A DNA stretch of 64,000 bases from Aliamphritea spongicola (GTDB lineage: Bacteria > Pseudomonadota > Gammaproteobacteria > Pseudomonadales > Balneatricaceae), in the NCBI GenBank assembly GCA_024347235.1, contig AP025283.1, positions 4,588,001 through 4,652,000 of the forward strand, in the 5' to 3' direction. Under the pieces are notes generated by a model. That model was not told the DNA's origin and made no database searches. It was given only the letters and a program-made list of their open reading frames with translations. Position numbers and translations under genes: made by a program. Positions 1-9,447 of the stretch are shown one piece after another. Each line of letters starts with the position of its first letter. Positions within the stretch are counted from its first letter, which is position 1.

Positions 1-39
1 GTTCCGTTATACCTGCTGCATTTTCAGGAGAGCAGTAGC

Positions 40-692
40 GTGGCACTGGCAATTTTTGATCTTGATAACACCCTGTTAAACGGCGACAGCGATCACGCCT
101 GGGGGAATTTCTCTGCGAAAAAGGCATCGTTGATACAGACGCCTACCGTCAGGCTAACGACTATTTCTTTGATCAGTACGTCGCAGGCACGCTGGATATT
201 GAAGAGTTCCTTGAGTTTGCGCTGAAACCTCTGGCAGAGCTTGAACCTGAACAACTGCAAAGCCTGCATCAGCAATTCATGACTGAAAAAGTGGCAACCA
301 TGATGCTGCCTAAAGCCGCTGCACTGCTGCAGAAACATAAAGATCAGGGCGACTACACACTGATTATCACTGCCACTAACCGTTTTGTAACCGGGCCAAT
401 TGCCGCAAAACTCGGTGTCGATGAAATCATTGCCACCGATCCGGAAATGATCGACGGCCGTTACACAGGCAAAGTCGCCGGCACGCCCTGCTTCCAGGCA
501 GGCAAAGTTACCCGTCTGAACAGCTGGCTGAAAGATAACCCTTACAGCCTTGAAGGCAGCTATTTTTACAGTGACTCGAATAACGACCTGCCATTATTAA
601 AGCTGGTCGATCATCCGGTGGCTGTTGATGCTGACGAAACCCTGACCGCAACAGCCAAAGCCAACAACTGGGAAATCATCAGCTTACGCTGA
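40..692 (+). CDS. HAD-IB family phosphatase (one frame break)
   Basis: Predicted cytoplasmic HAD-superfamily phosphohydrolase of the SerB-like IB group, about 217 residues. Motif I is at the N-terminus (FDLDNTL, residues 5-11, nucleophile Asp plus general acid Asp). The lysine motif appears in AGKVTRLNSW and motif IV in YSDSNNDLPLL near the C-terminus. The GTG at 40 is chosen because AGGAG lies at 26-30, but the frame is open to the window edge, so an upstream start cannot be excluded. The frame breaks in the G run at 101-105; one extra G gives a continuous protein (WGEFLCEKG). An SDR gene follows 26 bp later on the same strand, suggesting a two-gene transcript. The substrate is not predictable from sequence; small phosphomonoesters such as phosphoserine or histidinol phosphate are the family norm. 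Confidence 0.8.
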
Positions 693-718
693 TCTCGACA
701 AAACTTAAGGAGCGCCCC

Positions 719-1467
719 ATGTCAGAAAAACAGTTTTGATCACCGGGGCGAGCCGCGGCATTGGCGCCGCTACTGCCCGCTTACTGGCCAGCCAGAACTA
801 TAATGTTTGCCTGAATTACCACCGGCAAACGCAATGCGCCGAAGAGCTCAGCACCGAGCTGCGCCAGCAGGGCTGTAATACTTTGCTTCTGCAGGCCGAC
901 GTCAGCCAGGAAGCACAAGTTAAAGAGATGTTCCAAACCATTGATGATACCTTTGGGCCACTGACCCATCTGGTCAACAATGCCGGTATCCTCAAGCCTC
1001 AGATGCGCCTGCAGGATATGACCGCAGACCGCATTAATGAAATCCTCACAACCAATGTCACCGGCTACTTCCTGTGCTGCAGAGAAGCCATCATGCGCAT
1101 GTCCGTAAACCACGGAGGACAAGGCGGCGCCATCGTCAATGTTTCCTCAGTTGCTGCCCGCACAGGTTCTCCCGGGGAATACATCGACTATGCCGCCTCC
1201 AAAGGCGCGATCGATACTCTGACGACAGGCCTCGCCACTGAACTGGCCGCAGAAGATATTCGGGTAAACGGTGTGCGTCCAGGCTTTATTTATACAGATA
1301 TGCACCGCGACGGTGGTGAACCCGAACGTATCGAACGCTTAAAACCGGCTATTCCTATGCAGCGGGGCGGACAACCGGAAGAAGTAGCTGAAGCCATCGC
1401 CTGGCTGCTCTCTGATAAAGCCTCCTATACCACCGGAAGCTTCATCGACCTTGCCGGTGGAAAGTAA
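719..1467 (+). CDS. SDR family NAD(P)-dependent oxidoreductase (one frame break)
   Basis: Classical short-chain dehydrogenase/reductase of about 249 residues, the usual length. It carries the cofactor motif TGASRGIG (residues 9-16), the structural NNAG motif (NNAGIL), the catalytic Ser in VNVSSVAA and YxxxK as YAASK. The ATG at 719 is preceded by AAGGAG at 706-711. The A run at 726-730 is one base short, which would stop translation after six codons; restoring it gives MSEKTVLITG. The C-terminus (GSFIDLAGGK) is typical of 3-oxoacyl-ACP reductase or glucose-dehydrogenase-like SDRs. It probably reduces a carbonyl or oxidises a sugar or alcohol with NAD(P)H; the substrate is unknown. It follows the HAD phosphatase closely and converges on the dehydrogenase tail repeats downstream. 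Confidence 0.85.
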
Positions 1468-1494
1468 TCCGGCTCAGCACCACCCGCCACCAAC

Positions 1495-1526
1495 AAAAAG
1501 CCGGCATCCAAAGACACCGGCTTTTT
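1495..1526 (-). terminator. Rho-independent terminator, distal copy
   Basis: GCCGG stems with G-U closing pairs around a short CAAA loop, flanked by A and T runs, so it can work on both strands. It is the third and outermost copy of the terminator that follows the dehydrogenase gene, and it also closes the SDR gene coming from the other side. Confidence 0.75.
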
Positions 1527-1540
1527 AGGTCTTACTGACG

Positions 1541-1717
1541 ATTAAGAACGTGGCTTACCGTTCTCTGGATCGTACAGGGCACCGTAACCAACGGCTTCTA
1601 CTGCTATCTTGTAGCTGCCGCTGCCGAAAGTAAGCTCGATTTCCAGCTCGCGCACACTGAAGGTACAAAAAAAAGCCGGTATCCAAAGACACCGGCTTTT
1701 GATTATTACATCTGATG
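1541..1717 (-). repeat. Tail repeat 1: partial copy of a dehydrogenase 3' end plus terminator
   Basis: 177 bp unit. Read on the minus strand it holds about 40 codons resembling the C-terminus of the gene at 1897-4459, ending GALYDPENGKPRS and stop, with no start codon or upstream gene body. It differs from the functional tail at scattered bases (VRELEIELTFGSGS in place of GRELEIEYFGD), so it is diverged and may derive from a paralogue. The following terminator copy is at 1495-1526. It aligns with repeat 2 over its whole length. Confidence 0.85.
1667..1700 (-). terminator. Rho-independent terminator, middle copy
   Basis: Same AAAAGCCGG...CCGGCTTTT hairpin as the flanking copies, lying between tail repeat 2 and tail repeat 1. 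Confidence 0.75.
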
Positions 1718-1895
1718 ATTAAGAACGTGGCTTACCGTTCTCAGGATCGTACAGCGCACCGTAACCAACGGCTTCTACAGTTACCTTGCCGTTGTCACTG
1801 CCGAAAGTAAGCTCGATTTCCAGCTCGCGCACACTGAAGGTACAAACAAAAAGCCGGCATCCAAAGACACCGGCTTTTGATTATTACAGCTAACG
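1718..1895 (-). repeat. Tail repeat 2: partial copy of a dehydrogenase 3' end plus terminator
   Basis: 178 bp unit directly adjoining the functional gene's 3' flank. The last 25 codons or so are identical in protein to the functional tail (KVTVEAVGYGALYDPENGKPRS). Upstream of that it matches repeat 1 instead (VRELEIELTFGSDNG). It begins abruptly at a GTACAAA motif shared with repeat 1. No gene body is attached. Confidence 0.85.
1848..1878 (-). terminator. Terminator of the dimethylglycine-dehydrogenase-like gene
   Basis: Hairpin of GCCGGTGTC against GATGCCGGC (with G-U pairs), followed by a T run on the minus strand, 19 bp after the stop codon at 1897. It is the copy nearest the functional gene. 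Confidence 0.8.
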
Positions 1896-1896
1896 A

Positions 1897-4459
1897 TTAA
1901 GAACGTGGCTTACCGTTCTCAGGATCGTACAGCGCACCGTAACCAACGGCTTCTACAGTTACCTTGTAGTTGTCACCGAAGTATTCGATTTCCAGCTCGC
2001 GGCCTTTTTCGCAATACTCGTATGGCAGGTAACCCAGAGCAATGTTCTTACCAATGCTTGGACCGTAAACGATACTGGTGGTGTAAGAACGACGACCTTC
2101 AGAGTCGATCAGCGCTTCACCGGTAGCCGGATCCAGAATTGGGCAGTTACCCACCGGGTAACGTGCAACACCGTTAGAATCAACGTTTTCCTGCATAACC
2201 AGAGTACACAGGTATGCTGGCTGATGCTCACGCTCACGCTGAGCCAGCAGCGCATCCTTACCGAAGAACTCAGCTGCCTTAACCTTAGGACGGGCCAGGT
2301 CAACTTCCAGCAGGTTGTATTCAGTCAGGATATCAGCGTTCTGCAGACGCAGACTCTTCTCAAGACGACGGCTGTTCGCGTAAGTCTCGATACCTACAGG
2401 GGTAACACCCTGCGCGTATACCGCATCCCACAGTGCCAGACCATCTTCCATCTTGAAGTGGATCTCCCAGCCCTGCTCACCTACGTAAGAAATACGGAAG
2501 AAGGTGTAGTCAACGCCACCGATCTTGATGTCTTTAACTGCTGCAAACGGGTAGTTTTCAGTGCTGATAGACGCCGGGTCATCAACTACTTTTCCAGAAC
2601 TGCACGGGCGTTAGGACCCCATACACCCAGACAGCCGTAGTTTTGAGTCTCGTTGGTTACCTGAGCGTCAAAGCCTTTGTCCTGAGCCATACGCTTCAGC
2701 CATACCAGGTCACGGTGACCCGCATCACCACCGTCAATTACACGATAGTGCTGCTCACCCAGACGCAGAACAGTCAGGTCGGCACGCACACCACCTACGT
2801 GATCCAGGAAGTGAGTGTATACACCCTTACCGATTGGAGTGTCGCCACCTACTTTAGCGACACAGGTGTATTCCATCAGCTTCTCAGCGTCCGGACCGGT
2901 AACATCGATGATTGCGAAGTGAGACAGGTTGATCATGCCCACATCTTCAGACATCTTCAGATGCTCAGCGTTAGATACGCGGAAGAAGTGACGGCTGTCC
3001 CATTCTGCTTTACGTACAGGCACTTTGTCGCCGTACTCTTCCAGCAGGTGTTCGTTGCTCGCATAACCGTGAGCACGTTCCCAACCAGCGATTTCCATGA
3101 AGTAACCGCCCAGCTCGTTTTCACGCTCCCAGAACGGGCTGCGGAACTTACCACGGGCAGCAGTGTATGGCTCACGGTTGTGTACAGGTGGGTTGTAGAT
3201 CTTGAATGCAGACTCGTAGCAACGGTCGTGGATGTACTTCTCTTCACACTGGAATGGGTAAGCACGTGCTACATCGATGCTGCTGTGGTCGAATTCAGTA
3301 CGGCCGTCAGTCATCCAGTCAGCGATAACCTTACCGGTACCCGGGCCATCTTTAACCCATACAGAAACGCCGTACCACAGGCCACGTACGTTAGAAGACT
3401 CACCGATAGACGGACCACCATCTGCAGTTACCTGCAGCAGACCGTTGAAAGAGTACTTCTCGTCGTAACCCAGTTCAGCCAGTACAGGAGTCAGTTCCAT
3501 CGCGCGCTCAAGCGGCTCGATAACTTCTTCCAGTTCCAGGTCACGCTGGGACGGAGACAGACGCGCTTCTTCTTTTTCCAGAATGTCACGTGGGTGACAC
3601 ATACGAGGTTCTTTCTCTTCGTAGTAACCCCATTCCAGCTGACCGCCTTCAGAAGACTTCGGGTCACCTGTGTCACGCAGGTAAGCAGAGTTACCCTGGT
3701 CACGCAGCAGTGGGTAACCGATTTCTTTACCGGTACCTTCAAACTCGTTGAATGGCTTGAAGAAAGTCAGTGGGTGGTCAACCGGCATAACAGGCAGATC
3801 TTCGCCCGCCATTTCAGCGATCAGACGGCCCCACAGGCCAGCACATACAACAACGTATTCTGCTTCGATGTAACCACGCTCGGTTTCTACACCTTTAATG
3901 CGGCCATCTTCAATTTTCAGACCAGTACATGCAGTGTTCGCAAACGTCTTCAGCTTGCCTGTTTTTCAGCAGCTTCAACCAGCTCACCGGCAACAGTCTG
4001 AGAACGTGGTACAACCAGACCTGCATCCGGATCCCACAGGGCACCCTGGATTACGTCTTCTTCCAGAAGCGGGAATTTTTCTTTCGCTTCTGCAGTGCTC
4101 ATCATGCGAACGCGGTTACCGAAAGCCTTACCGGAAGTAACACGGCGCTTCAGCTCGTCCATACGCTCGTCGTCGCCCTTACGTGCAACTTCGATACCAC
4201 CGATACGCTCATAACGACCCATCTTCTCGAAGAAATCGATAGAGTACTTAGTCGTGAAGATAGTCATCTGATCGTGCGCAGTGTTAAAGCAGAAGTCAGA
4301 TGCGTGAGCAGTAGAACCGATATCAGTTGGGATGGCAGACTTATCGATACCAACGATATCGTCCCAACCACGTTCGATCAGGTGATGAACGACGGACGCG
4401 CCGACAATACCACCCTGGCCGATGATAACGACCTTGGCTTTACTCGGAAATTTAGACAT
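1897..4459 (-). CDS. FAD-dependent dimethylglycine/sarcosine dehydrogenase-like protein with GcvT domain (two frame breaks)
   Basis: About 854 residues, the normal size for dimethylglycine dehydrogenase-type enzymes. The N-terminal DAO domain has the FAD Rossmann motif VVIIGQGGIVGAS (residues 10-22). The second half is a GcvT-like tetrahydrofolate-binding domain (from about HFFRVSNAEHL) with the barrel C-domain ending NGKPRS. Such enzymes oxidatively demethylate N-methylated glycine and pass the one-carbon unit to folate, in glycine betaine catabolism. Frame breaks lie in T runs at 3962-3966 and 2590-2593; one added base in each restores the protein. It is monocistronic with its own terminator. 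The substrate (dimethylglycine, sarcosine or another N-methyl compound) is inferred from family only. The two partial tail copies downstream are described separately. Confidence 0.85.
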
Positions 4460-4691
4460 GTAGATTACGCCTCCAAGCTGTCAGCTTCGCGAACAGCAAG
4501 ACTAATAATTGTTATGGGATACCTCAGTAGGTATTCAACATACTGATTAGGTGAGATGTTAATTTATAGCGTAAGCGACAACTTATCCATTCACGCCATC
4601 CTTTTACGTCAACATGTCGGACTTTGACTCCGGGGCTGTTATTTCAAAGCTGAATCACGTATAAGGCTGCGCCTTTTTCCGCTATTACTGT
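4460..4691. other. Upstream region of the dehydrogenase gene
   Basis: About 230 bp without a convincing gene; it must hold the promoter of the dehydrogenase. I see no clear sigma-70 hexamer pair, riboswitch or operator that I would defend. Confidence 0.4.
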
Positions 4692-4754
4692 TCAGTAAAT
4701 AACCTGCCAAAACATAGCCCCGGCAACAAACAAGGCGATTACGGTGTAAATCAC
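4692..4754 (-). CDS. Possible 20-residue hydrophobic small protein
   Basis: GTG-initiated frame encoding MIYTVIALFVAGAMFWQVIY, almost a single membrane span. AGGAG sits about eight bases before the GTG, and the start overlaps the stop of the preceding small frame (GTGA), an arrangement typical of translational coupling. It lies between the MocR gene and the dehydrogenase on the same strand. No homologue is recognised; length alone cannot prove it is coding. Confidence 0.3.
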   Translation of the reverse strand: MIYTVIALFVAGAMFWQVIY

Positions 4755-4834
4755 CTGTTACTCTCCTGCCCATAAACAGACTGACACTGAATACGACCCG
4801 TCCAGGCACCACTGGCAGAAAAATACCGACACAT
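4751..4834 (-). CDS. Possible 27-residue small protein
   Basis: ATG at 4834 to TGA at 4751, starting MCRYFSASGAWTG. Its stop overlaps the start of the hydrophobic small frame at 4692-4754. I see no strong ribosome site before it. It could equally be leader RNA of the small membrane protein. Reported because the overlap pattern is orderly, not because a family is recognised. Confidence 0.2.
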   Translation of the reverse strand: MCRYFSASGAWTGRIQCQSVYGQESNR

Positions 4835-4891
4835 AATTCCCGCCTGCCAGAATAGCCCTGATATTTTAACAATACACACGCTTAAGACTTC

Positions 4892-6238
4892 TCAGTAGAT
4901 ATACAGGCTCACTACGTCTCTGACCTTTTGCAGCGCCTGCGGCAAGTCTTCCAGCGCCACAGATCCCAACGCCAGACGTAACGCATGGGGCACATGCTCA
5001 GTGGTGGCATACGGCTCTGCAGTAGACACCGATATATTGGCAGCCAGTAACTCAGTCACAATCTGATCGGCTCTGGCTTCTTCCGGCAAAGGCAACCAGA
5101 TCAGATACGATGCGGGATGGCTGATATAGTCAACACCCTGCAATATCTGCTTGGCGACCTGTTGCCGCTGCATGGCATCATTGCGCTTTTCAGCCTCCAG
5201 CTGAGCGACGGTTCCATCCGTAATCCACTGACAGGCCATTCGGGTAACCAGTGCCGGCGTATTCCAGGTGGTTGCTCTGATAACCCGCTCAATGGCTGCC
5301 ACTTTCTGCGGGGCGCCACCACAAAGCCAAAACGTAATCCGGTCGCGACACTTTTTGATAATCCGGAAACATAGACAGTCCGCTCCGGTGCCAGACTCGC
5401 CAAGGGAGGCGGGGCATCTTCAACATGCAAGGCATACGCAGCGTCTTCAATAATCAGCAAATCATACTGGCGGGCAATCTTCACCAGACGTTCCCGCCAG
5501 GCCAGATCCAGCACCCAGCCCATAGGATTGTGCAGAGTTGGCATAGCATATACAGCCCGGACTTTACGCCGCTGACACACAGCCTCCAGCGTATCCAGAT
5601 CAGGGCAGTCACGCCCCAATGCAAGCGGCGTCAGCTCAAGGCGATGAGTCTCCGACACCACCTTAAACCCCGGATAAATCAGCGCATCAGCTGCCACTAC
5701 ATCCCCGGATTGAGCAACCCCATGACCGTACAGGCCAACCCGTGCTGAGCACCGCTGACAATCAACACCTGCTCAGCGTCTGCCTGTAGCCCCCGGCATT
5801 TCAGAAACTCTGCCACAATGGCCCGCTCATGGCGCCGCCCGGCATGGGGCTGATAGTGCAGTAAAGCTTCCAGATCACCCGCCAGACTCAATTCTCTTAG
5901 ACTGTTGCGCAGCAACTGTGTCTGGCTTGGCAGTGACGGTGAATTGAAATTCAGATCCAGCATCCCGTCGGCAACTGGCTGCTGATCAACACCGTGCCCG
6001 GCAGGCACCAACATATCCCGCACAAAGGTCCCCCGCCCCGTCTCGCCACTCACCAGCCCCATTTTTCAAGCTCGGCATACACCCTTGATGCCGTGACCAG
6101 CGCCATATTGTGTTCTTTCGCTAACTGCCGGTGAGTCGGCAGCCGGGTACCCGGTTCCAGCTGACCGGCCTGTATCCGGGCAGCAAACTGATCCACCAGC
6201 TGTTTATAACGGGATGCAGACATCAACAATGTATCCAT
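4892..6238 (-). CDS. MocR-type GntR/aminotransferase transcriptional regulator (three frame breaks)
   Basis: About 449 residues, the usual MocR size. The N-terminus is a GntR winged helix (SRYKQLVDQFAARI, then LPTHRQLAKEHN and ALVTASRVYAELEK). The rest is a fold-type I aminotransferase domain: HGLACTVMGLLNPGD, the turn PTLHNPMG, Asp in IIEDAAY and the PLP lysine in SGLSKSVATGLRFGF. Such proteins sense PLP or an amino compound and usually control a divergent neighbour, here the DJ-1/PfpI gene. Homopolymer contractions break the frame at 6062-6066, 5703-5706 and 5310-5313. A perfect 10-bp inverted repeat covers its start codon, suggesting autoregulation. Several in-frame ATGs lie near the start (6238, 6223), so the exact start is uncertain. 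Confidence 0.85.
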
Positions 6239-6259
6239 GACAATAATTTTATTGTCATG
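6236..6259. promoter_or_regulatory. Inverted-repeat operator at the MocR start
   Basis: CATGACAATA - ATTT - TATTGTCATG: perfect 10-bp arms with a 4-bp centre. It overlaps the MocR initiation codon and lies about 83 bp before the divergent gene start. It fits an autoregulatory or shared operator; binding is inferred. Confidence 0.55.
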
Positions 6260-6341
6260 ATACTAAGCAATACACTGAGGCCTCACAAGTTATTACAGCG
6301 CTGCAATACCCACACAGAACCAAAACAAGGACTGATGCCTC

Positions 6342-6955
6342 ATGCATATTTCAATTCTCAGCTTCGATGCATTTAATGAGCTCGACTCACTGATTGCCCT
6401 GGGTATTCTTAACCGAATAAAAACATCTAACTGGCGGGTGACCATTGCGGCCCCTACTGAGCAAGTCACATCAATGAACGGGGTAACAATGCACCGTCAC
6501 GTATCCCTTAGCGAAGCTAGCCAGGCTAACGCAGTGATCATTGGCAGCGGTATGAAAACCCGCGACATCATTCAGGCCCCTGAAATAATATCGCAACTCC
6601 AGCTTGATCCATCACGCCAGCTCATCGGCGCTCAGTGTTCCGGTGCTCTGGTACTTGCCAAACTGGGCTTACTCAGCAACATCCCCGCCTGTACAGACCT
6701 GACCACTAAACCCTGGGTGCAGGAAGCCGGCGTTGAAGTACTCAATCAGGCATTTTTGCGAAAGACAATATCGCCACCGCCGGCGGATGTCTGGCATCGC
6801 AATACCTGGCCTTCTGGCTGATTGCCCGGTTACAGGGAACAGAAGCTGCCTGCGAAGCGATGCATTATGTTGCGCCGGTCGGTGAAAAAGAGACATACGT
6901 ACAAAGGGCAATGAACAACATTGCTAACTACTTACCGGACAACACTGATAACTAA
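6342..6955 (+). CDS. DJ-1/PfpI family protein (one frame break)
   Basis: About 204 residues of the glutamine-amidotransferase-like DJ-1/PfpI superfamily. The nucleophile-elbow cysteine is visible in GAQCSGALVLAKLG (about residue 94), followed by the TDLTTKP segment typical of ThiJ-like members. AAGGA at 6327-6331 precedes the ATG at 6342. A T run at 6753-6757 is one base short; repairing it gives NQAFFAKDN and a continuous C-terminus ending NYLPDNTDN. Family members act as glyoxalases, isocyanide hydratases, chaperones or amidases, so the reaction is not assignable. It is divergent from a MocR regulator and presumably controlled by it. Nothing else is obviously co-transcribed. Confidence 0.75.
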
Positions 6956-7031
6956 TACCGGAGCAGAAAAAGTAAGTTAAACGCGAGCAAGGGGCCGGAA
7001 ATAAACATCCACACCCCAAAACGAAAACAAA

Positions 7032-7071
7032 CCTTGCCGGTTGCTTAAAGGGGAAGAAAGCACCGGGAAGG
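7032..7071 (+). terminator. Hairpin after the DJ-1-like gene
   Basis: CCTTGCCGGT pairs with ACCGGGAAGG (one mismatch) with inner pairing of TGCTT and AAGCA, then a short TTTG. Plausible but weak factor-independent terminator. Confidence 0.4.
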
Positions 7072-7124
7072 TTTGTAGTAACAGGGATCAGTTATAGGTT
7101 CAGTCCGTCCCTGAAAGACTCCGT

Positions 7125-7313
7125 TTAGCTATGATAGGTTGCCACGATGTTTTGCGAACGGCGTGCTTTCCAGGCAACAACCAGTGACAGGGCTATCATG
7201 CCGGCAAATGCCACACCTACAACAGCCAGTCCTAAAGTGGCAAATCCCACCAGCGCCAGACTGCCAATAATCACTGAGGCAATCATAACCAGAATCTTGT
7301 TAACAGTTTTCAT
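7125..7313 (-). CDS. Small two-span membrane protein
   Basis: 62 residues, start ATG at 7313 chosen because GGAG lies eight bases upstream; a longer frame is open but lacks a ribosome site. A short basic N-terminus (MKTVNK) is followed by an almost unbroken hydrophobic stretch of about 40 residues that can form two spans with Gly-rich packing (ASVIIGSLALVGF, then AVVGVAFAGMIALSLVVAW), and a basic tail KARRSQN. No family is recognised. It lies directly downstream of the two-component operon on the same strand, behind a palindrome (7402-7423) that resembles a site upstream of that operon, so it may be a target of that regulator. Confidence 0.65.
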   Translation of the reverse strand: MKTVNKILVMIASVIIGSLALVGFATLGLAVVGVAFAGMIALSLVVAWKARRSQNIVATYHS

Positions 7314-7401
7314 ACAGGTCTCCAGTTTACAGTTAACTCGTCGGGTAATTCCCTTTCGATGAACCCAGTATGTAACTGCAAACTGACGCTTACCTGCCAC
7401 G

Positions 7402-7423
7402 AAGTTTACATTTTTGTAAACTT
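7402..7423. promoter_or_regulatory. Palindrome AAGTTTACA-TTTT-TGTAAACTT
   Basis: Perfect 9-bp arms around TTTT, between the histidine kinase stop and the small membrane protein start. The core TTACA-N4-TGTAA resembles sites of heavy-metal-type OmpR regulators (CopR/CusR group). A related imperfect copy is upstream of the operon at 10810-10823. Confidence 0.5.
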
Positions 7424-7431
7424 TCCGTTTA

Positions 7432-8739
7432 TCACGGCTCGGCTGCCGGAAATTCCAGCTGAATTTTAAGCCCTTCCGGACTCTTATCAGATCCGGTATC
7501 AGTGAGTACCAACTTTGCCTGATGCAGCTGTGAAATCGTACTTACCAGAGATAATCCCAGGCCACTGCCCGACGTGCTACGGCTTTTTCAAGCCGGTACA
7601 TCGGTTCCAGTACCCGCGTTCTTTCATGCGCAGGTATACCGGGGCCGTTATCTTCGATTGTCAGTACTCTGCCATGACAGGTAAGCCAGATGACACTGTC
7701 CGGCGGTGTATGACGGATAGCATTCTCAATAAGATTTGCCAGCAACTGAATCAGCAGCTCACGAGAACACATCACCGCTGCACTCCCTTCACATCCAGAA
7801 TAAGCTGTCGTCCTGAGTCCTCTACCACAGGGCTGTAAATATCAGCGGTTTCGCGAACAATATCTGCCAGCGGCAACGGCTGAAAACGTGCCCGGTACTC
7901 CCCTGAATTCAGATAAGCAATTCGCAAAATTGCCTCAAAAGTGGCAATCATTTTATCTATCTGCTCAAGTGCAGCTTCAAGTGTTACGGCATTATCTTCC
8001 GCTTCCGGGCTGATAAGAGCGGACTCAAGCCGGGCACGTAAACGCGCCATCGGCGTCTTCAGATCATGGGCTATATTGGCTGAAAGGTCCTGAGTCTGTT
8101 TCACCAGACTTTCCAGCCGGACGGTGGTCAGGTCAATGCGCTGCGCCACCAGATCCAGGTCATCCCGGGCCTTCGTTTGATTGATCCGGGCTGAAAGATC
8201 ACCCGCTGCAATGGTATCCAGCGTCTGGCTGATTCGGCTATACCGGCGCTGGTTATATAAACCAATCATCAGGCCCACCACCAGTGTTACAACACTGACA
8301 ATAATACTGACAACAAGATAAGACTGGCCGATACGCTCTAATACGTCGTAGCGGTGATCCAGGTTAATCGCCACCACCAACTGACCACCGGCGGCGGGGC
8401 ATTATAAATTCGCCAGCGGCTCTCCTCGTCGGAGTGGGTATCCTCAAATTCGATTTCAGACAGCCCGGCACGGCGATATAACTTCTTTGAATCGGCGCCA
8501 AAAACCTGCTGACGGGCATCAGTAAAACTGGCAAACATCACTGAGCTGTTAGGTAACAGGCTGCCTGGCGACGGCTGATCTTTTAACTGCCGGGAAAGCG
8601 CCTCATGCCGCAGCTTCAGCTCATCATTAATGCCGCTGTCCAGCTCCCGGCTTATCCACTGCGCGCTGAACCATCCGGCAATCATCAGTACCGCCAGAAA
8701 GACCAGTGTCAGGAAAGCTGCCTGACGCAACGCCGTCAT
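7432..8739 (-). CDS. Sensor histidine kinase (three frame breaks)
   Basis: About 436 residues. First span at residues 6-28, a periplasmic sensor loop of roughly 110 residues, second span SYLVVSIIVSVVTLVVGLMIG, a HAMP segment, the H-box ANIAHDLKTPMARLR (His autophosphorylation site), the N-box LLANLIENAIRHTP, then DNGPGIP and SGSGLGLSL of the ATPase domain. Contractions in a G/C-rich run near 8397, near 7789 and near 7579 break the frame. It is encoded 27 bp after the response regulator, its likely partner, and after the flavocytochrome gene. Architecture is QseC/PmrB/CusS-like; the signal is unknown, though a redox or metal cue would suit the operon. Confidence 0.85.
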
Positions 8740-8766
8740 TTTTTCAGACGGCGTAACGCATTCAGA

Positions 8767-9447
8767 TTAACGGGTAAGGTCGACAACATAACCGGCCCCC
8801 GGACTGTCCTGATCAGCGTCTCATCAAAAGGCTTATCAACCTTGGCGCGCAACCGGCTGATATGGGTTTCCACAACACTGGTGGTTGGATCAAAACGCAA
8901 ATCCCAGACCTTTCCAGAAGCATTGCCTTGGTCTGAATCCGCCCTGGATTACGCAATAAAATTTCCAGCAACAAAAACTCTTTGGTATTCAGCTCAATAT
9001 TCCTGCCCTGTCGGGTACACTGACGTTTCAGCAGATCAAGTTCCAGATCGCCTGCTGTCAGTACCTGCACAACTTCCTGAGTTCCCGCCTGAGAACGTCG
9101 GCCCAGTGCATTAATACGCGCCAGTAACTCCGTAAAGGCGAACGGCTTGGCCAGATAATCGTCACTGCCCGCATCCAGCCCCTGAACCCTGCACTCCACA
9201 TCCCCAGCGCCGAAAGAATCAGCACCGGTACATTATTCTTGGCTGCACGCATCGCCTTCAGCACCGACAGGCCATCCAGCCCCGGGGTCATTCTGTCGAG
9301 AAGTACTACGTCATATTCCTGCGTTGTTGCTGCAGCCAGTGCATGGCGGCCATCTTCCAGCCAGTCGACCACGTGACCAGCATCCGTAAGACCGCTCTGT
9401 ATCCAACTGCCCAGCTCGGAGTCATCTTCAAGTACGAGAATACGCAT
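8767..9447 (-). CDS. OmpR/PhoB-family response regulator (three frame breaks)
   Basis: About 227 residues. Receiver domain: acidic pair EDD (residues 7-9), phospho-acceptor Asp in VVLLDRMTPG (Asp 51 or so), conserved Thr/Ser in LILSALG and Lys in DDYLAKPF. C-terminal winged-helix DNA-binding domain (LNTKEFLLLEILLRNPGR, then SVVETHISRLRAKV and TVRGAGYVV after repair). Breaks lie near 9204, 8916 and 8799, each repaired by one base. It begins immediately after the flavocytochrome stop codon, so the two are co-transcribed, and precedes its kinase. TTACA-type palindromes at 10810 and 7402 are candidate targets. Confidence 0.85.

Noticed and set aside
2643..4001. 452-codon plus-strand frame
   Set aside because: It is antisense to the dehydrogenase gene, whose frame is explained by family motifs; long antisense frames follow from codon bias.
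4639..4872. 77-codon minus-strand frame
   Set aside because: Out of frame with the better-supported small frames, no ribosome site and no domain.
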